From Galaxea fascicularis (lineage: Eukaryota > Cnidaria > Anthozoa > Scleractinia > Euphylliidae), in NCBI GenBank assembly GCA_948470475.1, contig OX419347.1, forward strand, positions 5,915,143 to 5,979,142: a stretch of DNA of 64,000 nt, read 5' to 3'. The notes beneath the pieces are model-generated. The model was not told the DNA's origin and ran no database searches. It was given only the letters and a program-made list of their open reading frames with translations. This document shows positions 34,208 to 45,626 of this stretch, one piece after another. Positions within the stretch are counted from its first letter, which is position 1. Every line of letters begins with the position of its first letter. Made by a program: the position numbers and the translations under genes.

Positions 34208-34360
34208 TTATGGAGCTGGGAGAGGGGAGGGTGGGGAGCAGGAGTTCTAATAAGGCAATAGGTGGGAGAGGGTGGGAAGCTGGAGTTGTAACAGGGCAAG
34301 AGGTGGGAAAGGGGAGGGTGGGAACCAGGGATTCTAAAAAGGCCAGACAGGGGAGACAAA
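34208..34360 (+). repeat. G-rich minisatellite, about 3 units of 44-56 bp
   Basis: Degenerate tandem units, each carrying a G-run block (GGAGGGTGGGGAGCAGG, GAGGGTGGGAAGCTGG, GGAGGGTGGGAACCAGG) followed by TTCTAATAAGG- or ATTCTAAAAAGG-like text. A (GT)n run lies just before, at 34140-34155. Quadruplex formation is plausible on this strand. Confidence 0.7.
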
Positions 34361-34974
34361 TAATTTTTCAGGAACAGAAGACAGGAGAACAAGATACAGA
34401 GGGTGGGAGAAAAGGGAATGGGGGACAATAGCTTGACGCCCCTCTGCCTCCTTCATGTTCCCTCCCCAAGTGTTACAAAGTTATGGTTTCAACAGTGTCA
34501 CTAAGCAGTGATGTTAAGCCATTCTTCAAACGCTGGTAGATTAGAGTAGGGAATATAGCTGCATGTGTTGTGTTCTGGGATATGTCACATCTCTTTGTAG
34601 GGTGGCTAAGACCTGTTCCAAATGTCACACTGCTGCTGTTTCAAACTAAATTGAACTCAAAGTGGCAAGTAGCATGATGATGGCTTAGCAGTGTACATGT
34701 AGCATGGTAGACCTTCTTGAATATAATTGCTGTTTCTAACTAAATTCTACTTGCTGCAGATTGTTGTACAGAATGGTGTCACACATCGTGCTATTGCTGA
34801 CTGCTACTATCAAAGTTAATTTATTCCTAGATTTAGTTCAACACAGCAATGGTGCAAAGTTTGAGACAGGTCCAGGGTTGGATGATGGGCTAACCTGCAA
34901 CTGCTAAGCCTTGTAGTTGGTTGGGGAAATCAACATTTGGAAAGATTTCGCCCAGCCCCATACATGAGTATAGG

Positions 34975-35133
34975 AAACCGCACGACCTTGAGTACAATTT
35001 GTGATTAATAGGTACGAGTAAATTTTGAAAGTTCTCAAAATTGCACAAGCCTTTAGGCGAGTGCAATTTGAGAACTTTCCCAATCACAAGTATCTATTAA
35101 TCATGAATTGTATGAGAAGGTTGTGCGATTTTT
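34975..35133. repeat. Imperfect hairpin repeat
   Basis: AAACCGCACGACCTTGAGTA, ATTTGTGATTAATAGGTAC and GAAAGTTCTCAAAATTGCAC on the left are mirrored by GTGCAATTTGAGAACTTTC, GTATCTATTAATCATGAATT and GGTTGTGCGATTTTTT on the right. Arms are about 70 bp. Confidence 0.75.
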
Positions 35134-35888
35134 TATTCATAGTTCACTCAGCAAAATTACGAATTGTAAGAAGTTGTGCAACTTGTAAATTATTGCGTAT
35201 TTTAGTAAATTAGTCCAACAAATCATTCCAGAGAATGGTAACTTCGGTTTATGTGCCTTTTCATCCAGTACGTTTCACCCATCAAAATGTTCAAATTTGC
35301 AACGTTTGGCTGTTCTCAAGCAACTGTTGCCATGGAAACTTAATAGGTACTCCTGCCAAGTACTATTTGGGATTAATTGTACTGCTCTCGACCAATCAGA
35401 ATTGAGTAATTTTGTTGAGTGTACTATAAGTATGTGTATGGGGCTATTTCTATAGATATCATTCATCATTCTGTTGGATGAACAATAAAACAGCTGGATA
35501 AAATGATATCATTTATCTGTTGGATGAATGATATTAATAAAAATATTAAAAATGGTGGCAAATGTTGGAAATCTACCTCTTTTTAGCGGTGTTACAGCGG
35601 CTTAACGTCAGTTAAAATGCCATACGTTAACTTTACAATTAATTACTGTAATTTTAGCCGTGTTTGCCCCCAACCAAGATGACGTCATAAACCATACATT
35701 TTGCGACTCAAACAGTTTTTGTTCTCGTTGTGTTGGAACATGCTTAGTATTACTACAATGCATGTATAATTGCTCCATGGTGCTGTGTGCGCATCTTATC
35801 AAATTTAAGATTGTCAACAATGGACAAGTTACAAGCATAATTTGCTGCAAAACAACTTCATAATTCAGCTTTTAATAATTAAACTTAC
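35134..35888. other. Probable intron or 3' part of the gene whose exon is at 35889
   Basis: No exon is recognised. A direct repeat of ATGATATCATT(T/C)AT-type text sits near 35450-35535. Confidence 0.3.
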
Positions 35889-36304
35889 ACTGTACCTTCA
35901 ACCGTCCTGATAAATCTTGACGATTCATCGCCAATAAAGAAAGAGCCGTTCGTGAAAGTAAACTGCTCTGTATTCCTTGTGTTTACTATCACCTCCACTT
36001 GCAAAGGAGTATACAAAGTCTCGCCTTTCGCCTGAAAATCTTCCGACTCGTAAACTTGCCCGCTTGGGTGAATGGTGAAAAATCTTCGACAACAAGGCGA
36101 AGATAAGGTAACACTTTTCTTTGGTTGATTACCCGTCTTTAAGAACAACCCATTCTTGGTGTTGTTCGCGGGGAATCTGTCGCACGAGTTTACAGAGTTG
36201 TGATGTTGGTCGTCCTCCGTTCTTGGTCTTTTGGCAACTGAAGTGCAAGCACCAGGCCATGGCGATGACGTGCAAGGAAAAGACACCTCTGTCTCAACAT
36301 CCAT
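35889..36304 (-). CDS. First coding exon of an uncharacterised gene
   Basis: On the minus strand an ATG at 36304 opens a frame of 138 codons plus 2 nt, ending at a consensus donor (CAGT|GTAAGT; the intron begins at 35888). The N-terminal half is Ser/Pro-rich and disordered with a Lys/Arg patch (AKRPRTEDD). The C-terminal half looks folded, with FFTIHPSGQVYESEDF, LYTPLQVEVIVNT and FTFTNGSFFIGDES, an alternating beta-strand pattern. I do not recognise the family. Downstream exons should lie at lower coordinates but were not found. The upstream DNA has a YY1-type AAGATGGCG on the gene strand near 36398, as seen at many animal promoters. Confidence 0.55.
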
Positions 36305-36388
36305 GGGAAGATGTTAACTGTTGCGTATCATTCTTTCAAATATAATGATGGAAGGCAAGTTGATAAAATTGTGTGACGCATAACAGGC

Positions 36389-36399
36389 ACGCCATCTTG
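36389..36399 (-). promoter_or_regulatory. YY1-like motif upstream of the 36304 gene
   Basis: CGCCATCTTG on the plus strand, read as CAAGATGGCG on the gene strand, about 85 bp before the ATG. YY1 sites of this form are often found at transcription starts in animals. This is sequence match only. Confidence 0.35.
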
Positions 36400-36688
36400 A
36401 CTTGGTAACCGTTCTTTTTCGAAAATTGCGCTTTCTTAGGTTGGCCTCGTTCCCATGAAGAGGTGAAACATCTTCTTGGTTGTTCCCAACCCACCCCACT
36501 TAGTTAAGATTCTGATCTAAGGGCAGATAGTCGCGATTTTTTTATGTTGCTTTCCAATGTCAGGTTCAATGGATCCTCATCTCCAATTCTGAAGAATGCT
36601 GAAGGGCAGAGCATGAGAAATCGATGATCATGTTAAGGACATGAGTTTGATTTTTTCAGGCTTTCTGTTTGTTACTCTTAAAGTAGCA

Positions 36689-36780
36689 TTCACATCATTA
36701 CGGAGTGACATCTATAGATGTGAGACCAATAATTTTGTTGGTCTTCACATCTTTTGATGTTACTCTGTAATGGTGTAAAA
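36689..36780. repeat. Short hairpin MITE
   Basis: ACATCATTACGGAGTGACAT, ATAGATGTGA and GACCAA are mirrored around TAATTTTG by TTGGTC, TTCACATCTT and GATGTTACTCTGTAATGGTG. Arms are about 40 bp with some mismatches. Confidence 0.7.
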
Positions 36781-37482
36781 ATTTCAACAAAGAGTTCCAT
36801 GAGTCAAAAATGTTACAAATAACATTGTAGAAAACACTGTATGCATTTACAGTCTTTACATAATATACAGATTACTTTATAAATATTCAAGGTATTTAAA
36901 TAAGCACAAAAGACAGCTAGATTGATTTGACGTCATCATGAGACAGAAGACAAATTTACAATTTTTCAATTTTTAAACGAGAGGCATCCACAGCTACTCA
37001 GAACAAAAGATCTCATTTCAATCCTCCATTCTGTGTAAATGGCTACAGTGTACTTAAACATCGGCATGCTCATTGGCTTATTTTAGGTCTAACAATATAT
37101 TTATTTGATCATTTCAGATACTTTCTTGTGTAAAAAAAAAAGTAGGTTTTGAAGCATCCATTCTCTTAGTTTGTATAACATTTGTAGCAGGTGCAAGCGC
37201 CTGTGATAGTAGATAGCTGTGGCAATCGAAGTGGTCATTTTAAGAGTTATATTTTTCAAGTATGTGTTGTCCAACATGGCGAAGTATGCGGTGACTTAAT
37301 GACTCACAACTGCCAAAGCTCTTTCAGCAGCCAGTTTCTACTGAAAGGCGTGAGTTTGCTATGGATCCATAGCAACTTTGACAATGTCATGATAAATGGA
37401 ATTTAAGATCAGTAAGTTAGAGGAAATACGCATGAATTAAAACTGATGTCACTGAGTTCGTTATTTTAAAGATACAATAACT

Positions 37483-37636
37483 ATTTTAAAGAAAACGACA
37501 ACACTCTTAAATTTGCAAAACATGTTTCGACAGAAACTTCTGTCATCTTCAGTTGATATCTATCAACTGAAGATGACAGAAGTTTCTGTCGAAACATGTT
37601 TTGCAAATTTAAGAGTGTTGTCGTTTTCTTTAAAAT
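37483..37636. repeat. Perfect 154-bp palindrome (76-bp arms, 2-nt centre)
   Basis: The left arm starts ATTTTAAAGAAAACGACAAC and the right arm is its exact complement, ending GTTGTCGTTTTCTTTAAAAT; the centre is GATA-TC-TATC. Both arms contain CTGAAGA-T-GACAG...CTGTC-GAAAC, an arrangement like the conserved strand of a hammerhead ribozyme. Perfect symmetry implies a very recent origin or ongoing gene conversion. It lies about 250 bp past the stop codon of the RING gene. Confidence 0.9.
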
Positions 37637-37884
37637 TTTGACTTGCCTGCTGACATCAAGATCCTTTGGAAACAATAACTATTGTTATAAAAGGCACAAT
37701 TGTCAATCTTTAAGACGTAATTATGAGATTTAAAATGTTTTTACATTAAAAGAATATTATTTTGCAAGACAATACAATCAAGAAAGCCACTGCAATCCTG
37801 ACTTGTGAATAAGATCATAACTGACCAATCACCAAATTCTCACAACTTCAGCCATAAAAAATCTCTTGAGAACGTAAGGAGAGT

Positions 37885-40047
37885 CTAATCATAATCATCC
37901 AGGTTTAATGAAGGAGCAAAATTATGCACCATCATCTTGACTCTTTCCTTGCTCTTTCCAATTCTCTGCACAGTATCTTCTATTAGAGATAGTCTCTCTT
38001 TTTCTTCATTGTATCTTATTTCCAAGTCATGGCATCGGTTCTGGCAATCCTCTTCCTTCACTTTGAGGGAATCAAGCTCTGTCTGTAGACGGTTAATCTT
38101 TTGTTTCAGTTCGTCTTTATCCATTTCCATTTTTTTCATTAATTTCTTTTCACCCAGAAGTTGTTCTGTCACGTCTTCCATGATGTTGAGTATACTTTCA
38201 GCCTCCTCTAAAAGAAAGTCATGAATAGCAAACATTGAAGTTTTTGCACTCTGTAAAATTCTGGAACTTAAACATGTTTCTGTTTTCAAATTCCTTTACA
38301 CTCCATATTCAGCATTAATTCTCTTCTGTTATTTTACCTAAAAATTTAGTCTGAAGCTTGTGGGATGTGGCTTTAACAGAGTGACAAGAATACCTCACAA
38401 ATTAATGTGACTAGGCAAGCTGAAAGCCACTCATTGTGCACTCTGGGCATGTGGTGACAGGCATTACCCCTTAAATCTACCAAACTACAGTAAGTTTGAG
38501 CCAGAGCATTAACAGCCATGGACAGCTGTTTCAGCCTTGTTAGGTCTCATCAGCATGGCACAGCTAATATACATGTACATAATAGCCTGCCTCTGCGCCA
38601 GACAAGAATATATTTACATGTACCCTTTAAACCCTTACATCAGCATGTATATTCTCCCCAATGTTCTCCAAACATTTTCTATGGTAATGATGAGGAGAAT
38701 TTGTTAAACAATCAAGACCTTTGTTACTTGTTGATCACTTCCTTTTTTCTCACAACCGTTATGATTGATTGAGCAGTGTTACCATAAGGAGAAATTAAAC
38801 ATTGGTCACTCTTAGGGTTTAACATTCTGAAGACAAATTATTACTTGTACGTATTGCTAAAACATCTATCTAACCAAACATAACTTACTATTCAAAGCAT
38901 TGCATCTCAGATCTAGTGACTGATATTCTTCTACATACTGTCTGGTTTGTTCTTCCAGCTTTTGAAGTCTTTCTCTCTCCTTTTGTTCTTTGAAGTCTGC
39001 GATAATCCCCTGCATAACCGTATTTACTGCAGTTGATCTCACCACAGTCTGACACGTTGGACACTTCTTGCACTCATTTAAGCAAGTTTTGCAAAATGTA
39101 TGTCCACATGGAATAGCTGCAATGGGTGCATGTCTGGGTCCTGTCATGAGTTTTTCACAAACAGGACAGAAGTGACTAGCAATGCCTAGCTCACTGCCTT
39201 CATTAATTCTTTGTTGTTCCTTTTTATGGCTGACATTGGGTTGTAAAGTTGCTTTGAGTCTTTCTGCAACAGTATCAGCCAGGGCACTAAGCACATCAGC
39301 AGATAACTCTGGCGTGTTCAATTTCACAGAAGAGTCATTCACAAGAGGCTCGTTATTTTGGCTGCCATTGGAAGGATCACCCATAAGGGTATGAACGTTT
39401 CCATGGCTACCATCATCACCATGGAGATGGTTATCAAGTTTATCATCACCATGGAAACTCAAGTCTGATCTCACAGATGTTCTTGAGGAAGGCCTTAGCT
39501 TGTTATGAAGAGTTTGCTTACTAGACGAAAGAACGGTACTACTGAAAGAACTTGACGAAGGCGGGTTTTCATAATTCGACGGCATGTACTCCTTGTTGGT
39601 TTTGACTTGATGATCACTGCTCCGCTTCAAATTAGCAGAGTTTGGGTTCCTTTTATTTACACTGGATGCTGAGGGAGGTCTCTGTTTCTTAGCAAGCGGG
39701 TTATCAGCTTTTGATATCCAAGAAATGACATCTGAGTGATCTCGCTGTGGCTCAGGATACAACGGTTTTCTACGAGGATTGCTGTACGGATTTCTGTTCG
39801 CAGCGTTCTCCGGGGAAGAACCACCGGACATACCCGAGCCCGTTCTTAACTTCGGTATATTAGGAAGAGCAGGGTGTTCTTTGTTTACAGATTTGAATTT
39901 TGTTGCTGAAGATTTTGTTGCTTCTCTTTCCTTCATCCACTGGCTTTGCTTTTCACGAAGTGCTTTGACTTTTTCAGCTGTATCTTCTTTCGAATCGCTC
40001 GTTTTCCTCGACACCTTAGTCTGTAATTTCTTTCCTTGTAAAGACAT
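37885..40047 (-). CDS. RING-finger coiled-coil protein (probable E3 ubiquitin ligase)
   Basis: Two exons on the minus strand: 40047-38889 (ATG, 1159 nt) and 38207-37885, joined at GT-AG sites in frame, giving 493 residues. Residues 1-280 are low in complexity (Ser, Asn, Lys, Pro). A C3HC4 RING lies at about 294-332 with C294, C297, C314, H316, C319, C322, C329 and C332 (CPVCEKLM...CGHTFCKTC...CPTC). A coiled coil runs from about 345 to the end of exon 1 (KEQKERERLQKLEEQTRQYV). A second long one fills exon 2 (LGEKKLMKKMEMDKDELKQK onward), ending LNLDDYD. RING domains recruit E2 enzymes to ubiquitinate substrates; the substrate is unknown. The gene is head to head with AP1M1, and its start lies only 84 bp from a large transposon insertion. 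The intron holds a dispersed MITE. Confidence 0.88.
38625..38820 (+). repeat. TTTAAAC-end dispersed MITE, copy B (complete)
   Basis: Lies in the intron of the RING gene. It starts CTTTAAACCCTTACATCAGC and ends CACTCTTAGGGTTTAA, so TTTAAACCCT and AGGGTTTAA are inverted ends. It is nearly identical over long stretches to copies at 24697 and 58566. Confidence 0.85.
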
Positions 40048-40123
40048 GATGATTTGTTGTTGGCGATATTTAGGACAGTAATTAATTAATCGTGGATATT
40101 TGTGCGTACAGCAATTTTATGCT

Positions 40124-40131
40124 TTAAAAAT
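40124..40131. other. Left 8-bp target duplication of the large element
   Basis: TTAAAAAT directly abuts the element's left end (GGCAAGAACG). The same 8 bases follow the right end at 51887-51894. Confidence 0.88.
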
Positions 40132-40319
40132 GGCAAGAACGTCATGCTAGCCCACATATAAGGCACTAATACATTACAATACTACATGTATGAATACACC
40201 AACTGACAAATGCACCTACCTCCACTAACATGCACATACCTACAATTATACTCACTTCTCTTCATTTGCACTCACGTACATTCACTTATACTCACTTACG
40301 TTCATATATACTCACTTGC

Positions 40320-42600
40320 CTTCAATTATACTCACTTCTCTTCATTTATACTCACTTGCTTGCATTTATACTCACTTGCTTGCATTTATACTCACTTGCC
40401 TGCATTTATACTCACTTCCTTGCAGTTATTACTCACTTGCCTGCATTTATACTCACTTGCTTCCATTTATACTCACTTGCCTGCATTTATACTCACTTGC
40501 TTACATTTATACTCACTTGCCTGCATTTATACTCACTTGCCTGCATTTGTACTCACTTGCTTGCATTTATACTCACTTCCTTGCAGTTATTACTCACTTG
40601 CCTGCATTTATACTCACTTGCTTCCATTTATACTCACTTGCCTGCATTTATACTCACTTGCTTACATTTATACTCACTTGCCTGCATTTATACTCACTTG
40701 CCTGCATTTGTACTCACTTGCTTGCATTTATACTCACTTGCTTGCATTTATACTCACTTGCCTGCATTTGTACTCACTTGCCTGCATTAATACTCACTTG
40801 CCTGCATTTATACTCACTTGCTTGCATTTATACTCACTTGCCTGCATTTATACTCACTTGCCTGTATTTGTACTCACTTGCCTCCATTTATACTCACTAC
40901 CTGCATTTATACTCACTTGCCTGCATTTGTACTCACTTGCTTGCATTTATACTCACTTGCCTGCATTTATACTCACTTGCCTGCATTTGTACTCACTTGC
41001 CTGCATTTATACTCACTTGCCTGCATTTATACTCACTTGCTTACATTTATACTCACTTGCCTGCATTAATACTCACTTGCTTACATTTATACTCACTTGC
41101 CTGCATTAATACTCACTTGCCTGCATTTGTACTCACTTGCCTGCATTTATACTCACTTGCCTGCATTTGTACTCACTTGCCTGCATTTGTACTCACTTGC
41201 CTGCATTTGTACTCACTTGCCTGCATTTGTACTCACTTGCCTGCATTTATACTCGCTTGCTTGCATTTACACTCACTTGCTTGCATTTATACTCACTTGC
41301 CTGCATTAATACTCACTTGCCTGCATTTATACTCACTTGCCTGAATTTGTACTCACTTGCCTGCATTTATACTCACTTGCCTGCATTTGTACTCACTTGC
41401 CTGCATTTATACTCACTTCCTTGCATTTACACTCACTTGCTTGCATTTACACTCACTTGCCTGCATTAATACTCACTTGCCTGCATTTGTACTCACTTGC
41501 CTGCATTTATACTCACTTGCCTGCATTTGTAATCACTTGACTGCATTTGTACTCACTTGCCTGCATTTATACTCACTTGCCTGCATTTATACTCACTTGC
41601 CTGCATTTATACTCACTTGCTTGCATTTGTACTCACTTGCTTGCATTAATACTCACTTGCCTGCATTTATACTCACTTGCCTGCATTTATACTCACTTGC
41701 CTATATTTGTACTCACTTGCCTGCATTTATACTCACTTGCCTGCATTTATACTCACTTGCCTGCATTGTACTCACTTGCCTGCATTTATACTCACTTGCC
41801 TGCATTTATACTCACTTGCCTGCGTTTGTACTCACTTGCCTGCATTTATACTCACTTGCCTGCATTTGTACTCACTTGCCTGCATTAATACTCACTTGCT
41901 TGCATTTATACTCACTTGCTTACATTTATACTCACTTGCCTGCATTTGTACTCACTTGCCTGCATTTATACTCACTTGCCTGCATTAATACTCACATTGC
42001 CTGCATTTATACTCACTTGCCTGCATTTGTACTCACTTGCCTACATTTGTACTCACTTGCCTGCATTAATACTCACTTGCCTGCATTAATACTCACTTGC
42101 CTGCATTAATACTCACTTGCCTGCATTTGTACTCACTTGCCTGCATTTATACTCACTTGCCTACATTTGTATTCACTTGCCTGCATTAATACTCACTTGC
42201 CTGCATTTGTACTCACTTGCCTGCATTTATACTCACTTGCCTACATTAATACTCACTTGCCTGCATTTGTACTCACTTGCCTGCATTTATATTCACTTGC
42301 CTGCAGTTATACTCACTTGCCTGCATTTGTACTCACTTGCCTGCATTAATACTCACTTTCTTGCATTTATACTCACTTGCCTGCATTTGTACTCACTTGC
42401 CTGCATTTGTACTCACTTGCCTGCATTTATACTCACTTGCCTGCATTTGTACTCACTTGCCTGCATTGATACTCACTTGCCTGCATTTATACTCACTTGC
42501 TTGCATTAATACTCACTTGCCTGCATTTATACTCACTTGCCTGCATTTGTACTCACTTGCTTGCATTTATACTCACTTGCCTGCATTTATACTCATGCAT
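40320..42600 (+). repeat. 20-bp tandem array, left arm (about 113 units)
   Basis: The unit is TGCATTTATACTCACTTGCC. Common variants are TGCATTTGTAC, TGCATTAATAC and CTTGCTTG. Because 20 is not a multiple of three and no frame meets a stop, the array gives long repetitive open frames (ACIYTHLPAFILTC type) that are artefacts. A 161-bp higher-order block with an extra base (TGCAGTTATTACTC) at 40421 recurs at 40582. Confidence 0.95.
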
Positions 42601-43215
42601 GCACTTACAATCACTTGTACTCACTTCCATTCATTCATACTCACTTTGCTTCACTTGTATTCACTTTGCCTCACTTGTACTCACTTCGCTTCACCTGTAC
42701 TCACTTTACTTCACTTGCACTCACATTGCTCCACTTGTACTCACTTCGCTTCACCTGTACTCACTTTACTTCACTTGCACTCACATTGCTCCACTTGTAC
42801 TCACTTCGCTTCACCTGTATACTCACTTTACTTCACTTGCACTCACATTGCTCCACTTGCACTCACTTTGCTTCACTTGTACTCACTTTGCTTCACTTGA
42901 CTCACTCTGCTTCACTAGTTACTCCTTGCACTTGCACTCACTTTGCTTCACTTGTACTCACTTTCCTTCACTTGTACTCGCTTACAGTCACTCATGTGTA
43001 TAATTACTTTCCTTCACTTGTACTCTCTTTCCTTCACCTGTTCGCACTTTCCTCCACCTACTTGCACTTAATTATCATCAACTGTTTCTTTTCAGGTACG
43101 AACTAACCTCACCTATACACACACTTAGCATCGCTCATACGCATTTAACTTCACATATACGCACTTGCGTTTACTCATCTGCACTTAGCTCACTTGTACG
43201 GACTTGTGTTTACTC
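42601..43215 (+). repeat. Degenerate inner zone of the left array
   Basis: The unit shifts to about TCACTTGTACTCACTTTGCT. A 60-bp triple unit (TTCGCTTCACC, TTTACTTCACTTG, CATTGCTCCACTTG) repeats three times at about 42680-42870. It decays to scattered TCATACGCA/TTCACATATACGCA words by 43215. Confidence 0.85.
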
Positions 43216-43310
43216 AAAGCTGAAGTCCGATTCTAAGTAAACCCGAGTAGATTGCAGATTTCTAGACTTTATATGGATATCGGTCCGAGACTAACTTCGG
43301 AAATATAGTT

Positions 43311-43314
43311 AGCA
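43311..43314. other. AGCA target duplication, left side of nested element
   Basis: AGCA precedes the inverted end CACCCATTCTC. The matching AGCA is at 47390-47393. Confidence 0.7.
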
Positions 43315-43482
43315 CACCCATTCTCAGCTAACAGGGACCATTGATGTCGCGGAGTTTCAACCTTTTTTCTGCCGCACACGTTGAGTTGCATAACAGCAAA
43401 TGATATGGTTTCTGCATTATTTGGATATATGGAGAAATGTGACAAAATTCCAGGGCATTAACTAGTCGGAGTAATTTATAAG

Positions 43483-44306
43483 TGGGTTCACATTAGACCA
43501 CTAAGTCTGACTTAGTAATCTCTTAAGTCGACTTAGTGAAAATGACAGGTGTGAACCGCTAAGTCAGGCACGAAAACCAAAGAAATCACGACAGTTTCAG
43601 TTCTCGCGAACAAAATTAACTGAAGATCGGGCTGAAGATGCATCGCCAAGAGGACGAAACGGTAGAAGCCAGTTACGCTACCGACTTTTTACCCTATGCG
43701 ACGTAAGTTGCGTGGCTTGATCGCTTTTTTATTGGCCTACGTAAGTGTCATTTTCTTTTCTTTTGATGTTCCTCGCCGATTTCCCAACAGATCTGAAGCA
43801 CGAATACCTCATGTTTTTAACGCCGCTTCACCGCCCCAGTTTAGTCGGTCTCCTTCTCCATTTATGCCACCATTTGGAGCTTACTATCCACCCATGATGG
43901 CTCCCATACCGGTGCCTCCAGGTCCTTCAGAGCTGCGCAGCGACCAAAGTCCGAACTCAGAAGTGTCTAAGCGCACAAGGGTTGACTGGACCAGAGATGA
44001 AACTAGCATATTGCTGGAGATTTGGCTGATCAACCTTTGTAAATTTAACAAACAGACAACAGTCGCAATTACAGCGATTTTACGGCTTCTCGGTCTCATT
44101 TTGATCTCAACTTCTTCGCTAAAATGGATCGTGACTACTTCACCACATTTATGATGCTAGTTACCTTATCTGTTATTTTTATCGTTAATGATGACAGCTT
44201 TGCACGGAAAGAATTTGTCTTTTAGATATGTCTGAACGCTAAAGCGGACTTAGGGTGACTTGACTTGACTTAGGCTAAGACAGACTTAGTGCCTAGTGTG
44301 AACCCA
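43483..44306 (+). mobile_element. 824-bp element with TGGGTTCACA ends and a Myb-like ORF remnant
   Basis: The left end TGGGTTCACATTAGACCACT (then AAGTCTGACTTAG) faces the right end CTAAGACAGACTTAG...TGTGAACCCA. The inverted ends are imperfect, with 10 bp perfect at the tips. Inside, 43696-44154 is an open frame with a Pro-rich stretch (PFMPPFGAYYPPMMAPIPVP) and RVDWTRDETSILLEIW, the first helix of a Myb/SANT-like domain. PIF/Harbinger transposons encode such a second protein, so this is probably a Harbinger derivative. No transposase is seen. The target duplication is unclear. Confidence 0.6.
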
Positions 44307-45489
44307 AGGAGTGAATTTTTATGTATTGGCAGGTACTTGAAAATAGGCTGTCGCTCGATTACAAAAAGAAATTAAAATGAATTTTATAGCATTAAAAGCA
44401 TAGATGATATTACTGAAAATTGTGTTTTTGTTACGAACCTTTACAAAAGTTTCGTAATTTGTCAAATAGAACCCTTTAACTACACTCTAGCGTTTTAGAA
44501 TTTTACCAAGAATTCCTGTCGCATGATTTCAGGTAAATTACGTTACCACGTGCTTAGGCCAAGTTTCTAACGTGGTAATGCGGCTAGACGAAATGATTTT
44601 TATATGTTTTCAATTCTAAGTTACTGTACTATAAACTAACAAACGTGATAAAGGTACTGTTTCATCAACCAGGAAAAAAAATTGAAATCAGCAGTGCCAA
44701 TTGTAATATTTTGCTTGGTATTGTAAATTACGTTACCGTGCTTAAGCGGACAGTACTTAACATACAAAAAGAGCATGTCGGCAAGTGTTGCTTCACAGAA
44801 ATTTGCCAGTAAGGTACTCATGGAATTGCAAAAGTAAGGTTCTATAACTCAAATTTTATAGCCATGAGAGTAAATTGAAAGGACGCTGTAAATTACGTTA
44901 CCGTAACGTAATTTACCGGTCAGTCAAAAACTCGACCTTTGATACCATCACGCGGCGATTCCATGACCGAATAGCGTAGGGTGCAAAAGTTATAGTGAAA
45001 TTACATGTGATTATGCCATCAGGGTGGCCTTTTCGTTCAATTCTTTTCTCAATACTGTGTGAGAGGCCCGCGTCAACAACAAAAAAGGTGCCTCCGATTT
45101 AGTGATTGTCTTGAATGTATATGAGGGCAAACCTGAGTTACAAATCATTTTACTCCTGGTCTTTTACCCTTGTGGTGCTAAGAATTCGGAAAACAAAAGT
45201 ATAATTTATTTAATTGTTTGTTTCCGCAAGTAACGTAATTTACACATCATACAAACTTTGACGAAGGGCCTTCAAGCCGACGAAACTTTGTCAACTTTAG
45301 GATTGAAAAATAATAAGCAAAGTATTATCTGATTTCTGTTATCGATTTGGCCCTTCTGTGGCTTTTGGGATCATGAATTTAATATTAATAGTAAATAAGT
45401 TGGAAAAAATAGTTGGCTAAGATTTATTCACACTGAGTGAAACGTTAGTACACCGCCCTGACTGGTTGTAAACTGAGTGGCTGCAATTT

Positions 45490-45604
45490 GCACCTAAAAA
45501 CAGCAGTCTGGCAAAGTCCACGTGTCCCTAAAGTGTTGTAAAGCGCTTTGAGACTTGGGATAAAGCGCTATAAATCCTCATTATTATTATTATTATTATT
45601 ATTA
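45490..45604 (+). repeat. SINE-like 3' tail with ATT run
   Basis: GTTGTAAAGCGCTTTGAGAC, then GGGATAAAGCGCTATAAATC and a run of ATT repeats to 45604. This tail type is common to several animal SINEs and their partner LINEs. The 5' part is not recognised. Confidence 0.6.
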
Positions 45605-45626
45605 AATGGGTAAACAATTTTTCTTC

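Noticed and set aside
34114..34428. Pro/Ser-rich minus-strand frame and Gly/Arg-rich plus-strand frame
   Set aside because: Both come from the G-rich minisatellite and its complement.
39182..40081. Plus-strand frames opposite the RING gene
   Set aside because: Antisense shadows of the first RING exon, without splice or domain support.
40320..42600. CRISPR-like array
   Set aside because: Units are head to tail with no unique spacers, and the context is animal DNA.
40210..42900. Long open frames of up to 342 codons (ACIYTHLPAFILTCLHLYSL type)
   Set aside because: All three frames of the strand are open because a 20-bp unit without stops is repeated. They start and end with the array and have no domain, so they are artefacts of the tandem repeat.
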